NCBI RefSeq assembly: GCF_030849025.1
Contig: NZ_CP118224.1
Span: 170,001-234,000 of the forward strand
Direction of reading: 5' to 3'
Source of the DNA: Oceanimonas pelagia
GTDB lineage: Bacteria > Pseudomonadota > Gammaproteobacteria > Enterobacterales > Aeromonadaceae
Length of the DNA: 64,000 nucleotides
Below the pieces are notes generated by a model, which ran no database searches, was not told where the DNA came from, and was given only the letters and a program-made list of their open reading frames with translations. Shown here piece after piece: positions 58,489 through 64,000 of the stretch. Positions within the stretch are counted from its first letter, which is position 1; every line of letters begins with the position of its first letter. Made by a program: the position numbers and the translations under genes.

Positions 58489-59544
58489 TCAGTCCTCCGG
58501 TTCGCGGCCGTTGAACTCCCGCATAAAGATATCCCAGAACACCAGGAACAGCGCCGCCACCAGCGGGCCGATCACGAAGCCGTTGACCCCCATCAGGCTG
58601 ATGCCGCCGAGGGTGGAGAACAGCACCAGATAGTCGGGCAGCTTGGTGTCGCGGCCCACCAGCAGCGGCCGCAGCACATTGTCGGCCAGGCCGATCACCA
58701 GGGCGCCAAAGGCCACCAGTACGCTGCCCGATACCCACTCGCCGGTAGCGAACAGGTAGATGGCCACCGGCAGCCACACCAGGGCCGCACCAATGGCCGG
58801 GATCAGCGACAGAAACGCCATTACCACGCCCCACAGCAGCGGGCCGGGGATGTCGAGCACCCAGAAAATAAAGCCGCCCAGGGCTCCCTGGGCCATGGCT
58901 ACCAGAATGTTGCCCTTGACCGTGGCCCGGGTCACTTCCGAAAACTTGGCAAACAGCATGCGCTCGCGGTCGTCGCCCAGGGGCAGGGCCCGCACCAGCA
59001 ACTCGGTGATCTGATGGCCGTCGCGCAGCAGAAAGAACGCCAGATACAGCATCAGCGCCACGTCCACCACAAAGGTAAAGGTACTCTGGCCGGCGGTCAG
59101 CGCCTTGCCCGCCAGCAGCTTGCTGGCGGCCACCGCCGTTTCCGACAGCTTCTCGCGCACGCTTTCCAGGTCGATGCCCAGCCGCGTCAGCAGGTCGGGC
59201 AGCAACGGAAAGGCGGTGCGCACCTGCTCCAGCAGCTTGCCCGGGCTGATTTCGCCCTGGTCGATGCGCTGGTACAGCAACAGTCCCTCCTGGGCGAATG
59301 AAGCCGCGATAAACAGCACCGGCAGCACCACGATGACCACACACAGGATCAGGGTCAGCAGCGCCGCCCGGTTGGGCTTGGGGCCGATGCGCGCCATGAT
59401 GGCGTTTTGCAGCGGATAAAAGATCACACTGATGGCGCAGGCCCAGAAAATGGCCCCCCAAAAGGGCCTGAGCACCAGTCCGAACAGCAGACTGACCAGC
59501 AGCAGGGTGAACAGAAAGGAACGGCGTTCCAGTTTTTCGCGCAT
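58489..59544 (-). CDS. AI-2E/PerM family membrane transporter
   Basis: The 351-aa protein has about seven to eight membrane segments and the PerM/TqsA-family C-terminal motif region PAIGAALVWLPVAIYLFATG and LVIGLADNVLRPLLVGRDTKLP. The family exports diverse small molecules; quorum signal AI-2 is only one documented case. No neighbour points to a substrate. The start MREKLERRSF has a usable upstream AGGTTCC-poor region, so the start is less certain. Confidence 0.82.
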   Translation of the reverse strand: MREKLERRSFLFTLLLVSLLFGLVLRPFWGAIFWACAISVIFYPLQNAIMARIGPKPNRAALLTLILCVVIVVLPVLFIAASFAQEGLLLYQRIDQGEISPGKLLEQVRTAFPLLPDLLTRLGIDLESVREKLSETAVAASKLLAGKALTAGQSTFTFVVDVALMLYLAFFLLRDGHQITELLVRALPLGDDRERMLFAKFSEVTRATVKGNILVAMAQGALGGFIFWVLDIPGPLLWGVVMAFLSLIPAIGAALVWLPVAIYLFATGEWVSGSVLVAFGALVIGLADNVLRPLLVGRDTKLPDYLVLFSTLGGISLMGVNGFVIGPLVAALFLVFWDIFMREFNGREPED

Positions 59545-59643
59545 AAGAAAAAGGTTCCGAAGGAAACGGAACCTCAGTGTAAAGAAGGGAGAATCAAGTG
59601 GCCAGTGAATGCCGCCGGCGGCGGGCTGGATCTCCCGGAGTGG

Positions 59644-59910
59644 TAGCGGCCCACCGGTTGCTGAAGCGCTGGCATTGGCAGGCCAGGTCGCCCGGGTTGC
59701 CGCTTCGGGTTTAGCTGGTGCGGTAGCGGCCCACCGGTTGTTGAAGTTCTGGCATTGGCAGGCCAGGTCGCCCGGGTTGCCGTTTCGGGTTTAGCTGGTG
59801 CGGTAGCGGCCCACCGGTTGTTGAAGTTCTGGCATTGGCAGGCCAGGTCGCCCGGGTTGCCGTTTCGGGTTTAGCTGGTGCGGTAGCGGCCTACCAGTTG
59901 TTGAAGATGG
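59644..59910. repeat. 80-bp tandem repeats, about 3.3 copies, at the 3' end of the chemoreceptor gene
   Basis: Three 80-bp units start at 59644, 59724 and 59804, with a diverging partial unit from 59884 that is the true end of the chemoreceptor gene. Units 2 and 3 are identical; unit 1 differs at a few positions. On the minus strand every unit repeats the last codons (LQQPVGRYRTS and stop) of the chemoreceptor, then a non-coding spacer. The unit is not a multiple of three. Confidence 0.92.
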
Positions 59911-61541
59911 CTGGCCAGTTCGCCCAGCTGGCGGCTGGTCTGGCTGGCCGCCCGGGAGCCGGCATTGGTCTGTTCGGCAATGGCCACTATCTGATGCACA
60001 TTGGTGTTGATGCTTTCCGACACCTGGGTCTGCTCTTCCGCGGCACTGGCGATCTGGGCGTTCATCAGGTTGATGGTGTTCACCGCGGTGCCGATGTCGA
60101 GCAGGGCCTCGTCGATGCGCCGGGCTTCAGTAACGGTGTGGCTGCTGCCGTCGCGAATGCTCTCGATGGCCTGCACCGCCTCCTTGGCCCCCTGCTGCAG
60201 CCGGGTGATCATGGTGTGGATCTCCTCGGTGCTGGTCTGGGTACGGCCGGCGAGGGTGCGCACCTCGTCGGCCACCACCGCAAAGCCCCGGCCCTGCTCG
60301 CCGGCCCGGGCCGCCTCGATGGCGGCGTTGAGCGCCAGCAGGTTGGTCTGCTCGGCCACGCCGCGGATGACATCGAGAACGGTGCCAATCTGCTCCGATT
60401 CCTGCCCCAGCCGCTGAATGATGTCGACCCCGGCGGCCACCTGGTTTTCCAGCCCGTCAATCACCGCGATGGCGCCCTGCAACTGTTGCTGGGCGTTGTT
60501 CACCAGGGCTTCCGCCTGCTCGGCGGCGCTGGCGGCGTTGGCGGCACTGGCGGCCACCTCCTGGGCGGTGGCCGACATCTGGTTCATGGCGGTGGCGAGC
60601 TGATCGCTTTCATGATGCTGGCGGCTGATGCCGGTTTCGGTTTCCTCCATAAAGCGCCGCAGCTCATTGCTGGCCTGCTGCAGGGTGTCGGCGGAATGGC
60701 GGGTATCCTTCACCAGATCGCTGATCTGGCCGGCGAACTGGTTAAAGGAGCGGGCCAGGGTGCCCAGTTCGTTTTGTTGCCGGGCATCCAGCCGGCGGGT
60801 GAGGTCGCCTTCCCCCTGAGCGATGTTTTCCATGGTGTGCACCGCCTGACGAATGGGCGCATGAATGCCCCGGGCGATCACCAGGCCCACGGCGGCGATC
60901 AGCGCCAGCAGCAGGCTGGCGGAAATGGCGGAATTGATCAGCCCCTGGCGCACCGAGGCCGACAGCTCACTTTCCAGCCTGGCCACGGTGGCGAGCAGAT
61001 CGTCGATGTAAAAACCGGTGCCCAGCAGCCAGTCGGTGCCGGGAACGGGCATGATATGGGCCAGCTTGGGCGAGCCTTGCTGGCTGTTGGGCTTGGGCCA
61101 GCTGTATTCCACATAACCGCCGCCGCTGCGGCCCAGCTGAATGTATTCCTGCACCAGGTGGCGTCCGTCGGGGCTGGTGGCGTTGTAATAGTTGTTGCCT
61201 TCCCGGGCCGGGTTGTCGGCACTCACCACCTGTACGCCATCATGGTTATAGACAAAGAAGTATCCGGCGCCCTTGTCGAAACGCAGCCGGCGCAACTGCT
61301 CCTTGGCGATGTCGGTATCGCCCCGGGCCAGCAGCGGCTGAATGCTGGTAATGGCCAGCTCCATATAGTTGGCCAGCTGCTGTTTGCGGGACTCAAAAAG
61401 CGATTGATGCAGACTCTGGCCGCTGAGCTCCTTGAGCCGCAGCGACTGGGAGACGTTGATCCAGGTGCTGACACCGGCCAGCAGCAGCAAGGGCAGCAGT
61501 GCCAGCAACAGAATTTTTTGCCTGATGGAAAGTCGTTTCAT
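59871..61541 (-). CDS. Methyl-accepting chemotaxis protein with Cache sensor
   Basis: The 556-aa inner-membrane receptor has a first membrane segment (residues about 8-28), a periplasmic sCache-type sensor ([34 protein letters not shown]), a second membrane segment (about 195-215), a HAMP domain and a long signalling coiled coil. The hairpin tip contains [20 protein letters not shown]. It ends in [11 protein letters not shown] with no CheR-binding NWETF tail. ATG 61541 is chosen over a GTG 12 nt upstream. Ligand unknown. Confidence 0.92.
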   Translation of the reverse strand: MKRLSIRQKILLLALLPLLLLAGVSTWINVSQSLRLKELSGQSLHQSLFESRKQQLANYMELAITSIQPLLARGDTDIAKEQLRRLRFDKGAGYFFVYNHDGVQVVSADNPAREGNNYYNATSPDGRHLVQEYIQLGRSGGGYVEYSWPKPNSQQGSPKLAHIMPVPGTDWLLGTGFYIDDLLATVARLESELSASVRQGLINSAISASLLLALIAAVGLVIARGIHAPIRQAVHTMENIAQGEGDLTRRLDARQQNELGTLARSFNQFAGQISDLVKDTRHSADTLQQASNELRRFMEETETGISRQHHESDQLATAMNQMSATAQEVAASAANAASAAEQAEALVNNAQQQLQGAIAVIDGLENQVAAGVDIIQRLGQESEQIGTVLDVIRGVAEQTNLLALNAAIEAARAGEQGRGFAVVADEVRTLAGRTQTSTEEIHTMITRLQQGAKEAVQAIESIRDGSSHTVTEARRIDEALLDIGTAVNTINLMNAQIASAAEEQTQVSESINTNVHQIVAIAEQTNAGSRAASQTSRQLGELASHLQQLVGRYRTS

Positions 61542-61664
61542 CCTTGATCTCACCCTGTTTTTGTTTACATCTTTGTATCATCTTGTTTCCTTGGTGTCAT
61601 TCAAGTTGATACAAAATAGTGCTCAGCAAGTGAGCAGCCGGTACAGGGTTAACGGCAGAAATCG

Positions 61665-61681
61665 TCCGGGCTTGAGCCCGG
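61665..61681. repeat. GC palindrome in the mcp-phoD intergenic region
   Basis: CCGGGCTTGAGCCCGG is a perfect palindrome between the divergent chemoreceptor and phosphatase genes. No T run follows. It may be a REP-like relic or 5' leader structure. Confidence 0.4.
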
Positions 61682-61744
61682 CCTGCTTTCAAGGCGCCAG
61701 CCCTGTGGTTATGATGGGCCGACGGCTGAATCAACGGACTTTTC

Positions 61745-63673
61745 ATGGACTCCACCATTCTCGCCGGCCCGCTGTTGCGCCGGGCCGACTCCACTCGCCT
61801 GGTGTTCTGGCTGGCCAGCCGCGAACGGCTGGCCTTTCGCCTGTGCCTGCCCGACCGCGCACCGCTGCTGTTTGCCGGTGAGCGCCAGCGCCAGTTGCGG
61901 GTGGGAGAGTCCTGCTTTATTCAGCTGCTTGACCTGCCCCTCGACGAGCCTCTGCCCACCGACACAGTGCTGGCCTACGATCTGCAATGGCAACGGCCGG
62001 GAGAGGCGCACTGGCATGGCATGGCCGAGTGGGGGAGTGAGCTGTGCTACGCAGGGGAAAGCCTGCCCAGCCTGGTGATCCGCAGCCGCCTCGACAGCCT
62101 GTTGCACGGCTCCTGCCGCAAGCCCCACCATGCCGCTCCCGATGGCCTGGTGGCGGCGGATAACTGGCTTGCTGAGCGCCATGAGCAGGCCTCCCGGCGC
62201 CCGGCGCTGCTGATGCTGAGTGGCGATCAGATCTACGCCGACGACGTGGCCGGCCCCATGCTCACCGCCATACACCAGCTGATCCGCGAGCTGGGACTTT
62301 ATGACGAACAGCTGGAAGGCGCCCGGGTGGCCGACAGCGCCGAGCTGTTTGCCAGTCCGCTCAACTACTACCGGCGCCATGAGCTGTTACCCGACACGCG
62401 GGCCAACCTCCCCCTGCAGAAGCGCTTTTTTGAAGGGGTGCGCAAGCCCATCTTTACCACCAGCAGTGCCGCCAACCACCTGATCACCCTGGCCGAGGTG
62501 CTGGCCATGTATCTGCTGGTGTGGTCGCCGGTGCCCTGGCGGCTGCTGCCCGATGACCGGCCGCGGCTCGACGGCAAGCTGGCCGAGCGTTACCAGCGCG
62601 AGCGGCAGCGGCTGGCGGCTTTTGTGGGCGGGTTGCCGGCGGTACGCCGGCTGCTGGCGCACTTGCCCACTCTGATGATCTTTGACGATCACGATGTCAC
62701 CGACGACTGGAACCTGACCGCCGCCTGGGAAGAAAGCGCCTATGGCCACCCGTTCTCCCGGCGGATCATCGGTAATGCCCTGACCGCCTATATGATCTGT
62801 CAGGGCTGGGGCAATGATCCCGATGCCTTTGCCGGCGATCCCATGGATCGGTTGCAGGCCTGGAGCGAGCAGCCCGTCAGTGAGCAGCAGGATCGGCTGA
62901 TCGACACTCTGCTGAAGTTTGATGGCTGGCAATACCGGCTCGACACAAAGCCCCGGCTGCTGGTGCTCGACACCCGCACAAGGCGCTGGCGTTCCGAGTC
63001 CAATTTTAACCGGCCCTCGGGGCTGATGGACTGGGAAGCGCTCACCGAACTGCAGGGGGAGATGCTGAATCAGGAATCGGTGGTGGTGGTCTCGCCCACG
63101 CCGGTGTTCGGGGTCAAGCTTATCGAGGTGATCCAGAAGATCTTTACCTGGCTGGGCAAGCCGTTGCTGGTGGATGCGGAGAACTGGATGGCCCACAAGG
63201 GCACCGCCAACGTGATCGTCAATATCTTCCGTCATGCCCGTACCCCGGCCAACTATGTGATCCTCTCCGGCGATGTGCATTACTCCTTTATGTATGACAT
63301 TCGTCTGCGTCACCGGAGCGGTGAGCCCCACATCTGGCAGATCACCAGCAGCGGTATCAAGAACGAGTTTCCTCACCGGTTGCTGGACGTGCTCGACCGG
63401 CTCAACCGCTGGCTTTATGCGCCGCGTTCGCCGCTGAACTGGTTTACCCGCCGGCGCAAACTGCGCATTACTCCCCATTCACCGGTGGGAGCCTCAAGGG
63501 GAGAGCGGCTGCTGAACCGGGCCGGCATCGGCTATGTACGCTTCAACGAGGCGGGCGAGCCGGTGTGCGTGCAGCAGATCACCGCCGAGGGGGAGGTGGA
63601 CTTTATTGAGACTGCGACTGAGTCTGTGCCGGCGATGGCCCGGCAGCCGGACCCAGGGGCTGACCGAAGCTGA
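61745..63673 (+). CDS. PhoD-like alkaline phosphatase family protein
   Basis: The 642-aa protein has a C-terminal-extended PhoD-like metallophosphatase core: LLMLSGDQIYADDVAGP near residue 155, LMIFDDHDVTDDWNLT near residue 312, and VILSGDVHYSFMYDI near residue 504 provide metal-binding Asp, His and Asn-type residues. There is no signal peptide, so unlike secreted PhoD it is probably cytoplasmic. The N-terminal 90 residues form a beta-rich domain common in this subgroup. Substrate unknown. Its 3' end overlaps a convergent VOC gene by 71 nt. Confidence 0.85.
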   Translation: MDSTILAGPLLRRADSTRLVFWLASRERLAFRLCLPDRAPLLFAGERQRQLRVGESCFIQLLDLPLDEPLPTDTVLAYDLQWQRPGEAHWHGMAEWGSELCYAGESLPSLVIRSRLDSLLHGSCRKPHHAAPDGLVAADNWLAERHEQASRRPALLMLSGDQIYADDVAGPMLTAIHQLIRELGLYDEQLEGARVADSAELFASPLNYYRRHELLPDTRANLPLQKRFFEGVRKPIFTTSSAANHLITLAEVLAMYLLVWSPVPWRLLPDDRPRLDGKLAERYQRERQRLAAFVGGLPAVRRLLAHLPTLMIFDDHDVTDDWNLTAAWEESAYGHPFSRRIIGNALTAYMICQGWGNDPDAFAGDPMDRLQAWSEQPVSEQQDRLIDTLLKFDGWQYRLDTKPRLLVLDTRTRRWRSESNFNRPSGLMDWEALTELQGEMLNQESVVVVSPTPVFGVKLIEVIQKIFTWLGKPLLVDAENWMAHKGTANVIVNIFRHARTPANYVILSGDVHYSFMYDIRLRHRSGEPHIWQITSSGIKNEFPHRLLDVLDRLNRWLYAPRSPLNWFTRRRKLRITPHSPVGASRGERLLNRAGIGYVRFNEAGEPVCVQQITAEGEVDFIETATESVPAMARQPDPGADRS

Positions 63674-64000
63674 ACTCCACCTGATTGCCGTTCGGGTCTT
63701 TCACACCGCAGTAATAGCCCACCGGAAAGGGCTCGTTCCGGGGTGGCCACAGCAGGCAGCCCGCCTGCCCGGCCCGCTCGGCGAGGGCGTCCACCGCGGC
63801 ACGGCTTTGCAGGGCAAAACCGAAGTGGCGGTAGTCCCGCTCTCCCAGGTGCAGATCCTCGCCACCGTTCATCAGCACAAACACAAAATCCCGCTCCCGG
63901 CCCGGCTCCGCCAGCCAGACGATGGTCTGGGGGCCGCTTTGCCGCCGGTGGGTTTCTTTCATGCCGCAGAAATCATGGTAAAACCGCAGGCAGGCGTCGA
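63603..64000 (-). CDS. VOC (glyoxalase/bleomycin resistance) superfamily protein, 5' end outside window
   Basis: At least 131 codons are visible. The frame stays open from the ATG at 63962 to the window edge, and the extra residues (CLRFYHDFCGMKET) match the usual N-terminal helix of VOC proteins, so the true start lies beyond 64000. Later motifs are EDLHLGERDYRHFGFAL and CGVKDPNGNQVEFSFG, whose Glu is a typical metal ligand. Function is not predictable. The gene converges with and overlaps the PhoD-like gene. Confidence 0.82.
   Translation of the reverse strand, partial: DACLRFYHDFCGMKETHRRQSGPQTIVWLAEPGRERDFVFVLMNGGEDLHLGERDYRHFGFALQSRAAVDALAERAGQAGCLLWPPRNEPFPVGYYCGVKDPNGNQVEFSFGQPLGPAAGPSPAQTQSQSQ

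Noticed and set aside
59644-59883. CRISPR array
   Set aside because: The 80-bp units are contiguous direct copies with no unique spacers, and no cas gene is near.
59835-61547. Long plus-strand ORF opposite the chemoreceptor gene
   Set aside because: It is the antisense shadow of a clear chemoreceptor with all signalling motifs; its sequence is low-complexity and has no family features.

Overview
The window looks like chromosome of a marine or brackish gammaproteobacterium close to Aeromonadales (Oceanimonas/Oceanisphaera/Zobellella type). This placement is an inference from gene order and protein similarity: a leuLABCD operon next to thiBPQ, ilvIH upstream of it, yheO-tusDCB leading into rpsL-rpsG-fusA-tuf, and a bfd gene. 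GC content is high in coding DNA, genes are densely packed, and start/stop overlaps of the ATGA and TGATG type are common. No transposase, integrase, phage block or CRISPR array was seen.

Layout. 1-1.5 kb: the 3' end of a 23S rRNA gene, a 5S gene and their terminator. 1.7-14.5 kb: a PhoH/PIN ATPase, the thiamine importer thiBPQ, a PilZ protein, the leucine operon with a leader peptide carrying four Leu codons and an attenuator, then ilvIH. 14.6-21.4 kb: yheO-ridA, tusDCB and the str operon with a strong promoter. 21.5-25.8 kb: a rhodanese/phosphatase-like DUF442 protein, bfd, a SieB-like membrane protein, an HbpS/GlcG protein, a RutR-like TetR regulator and an MFS exporter. 25.9-33 kb: purine catabolism part 1 (xdhABC, guaD, a GntR/FCD regulator). 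33-54 kb: a large taurine (2-aminoethanesulfonate) region. 54-58.3 kb: purine catabolism part 2 (NCS2 permease, uraH, puuE, uraD, allA). 58.4-64 kb: an AI-2E/PerM transporter, a chemoreceptor with an 80-bp tandem repeat at its 3' end, a PhoD-like phosphatase and a partial VOC protein.

How the genes work together. Taurine would be imported by the TRAP system (45.1-46.1, 44.4-45.0 and 43.1-44.4 kb), deaminated by TauXY to sulfoacetaldehyde, cleaved by Xsc to sulfite and acetyl phosphate, and acetyl phosphate turned into acetyl-CoA by Pta; TauZ probably exports the sulfur oxyanion. A MocR-type TauR regulator lies in the middle. I find seven tandem sites of the form TGG-N20-TGGCCCTA (second copy usually AACTGGCCCTR), always with exactly 23 bp between the two TGG triplets. 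They sit upstream of tauX, xsc and tauK, and also upstream of four transcription units with no known role in taurine use: an orphan CobS/CobT-like AAA+/VWA pair, an aldehyde-dehydrogenase-like protein lacking its catalytic Cys and Asn, and two YaeH/UPF0325 paralogues. This extended TauR regulon is the best candidate for an undescribed system here.

The two purine blocks flank the taurine region and share a GTATAC-centred palindrome upstream of puuE, of the gntR gene itself, and of the HbpS-like gene; the perfect form is ATTGTATACAAT. A separate RutR-like operator (TTGACC-N4-GGTCAG) precedes xdhA. No urate oxidase, allantoicase or allantoate amidohydrolase is present in the window, so the purine pathway must be completed elsewhere.
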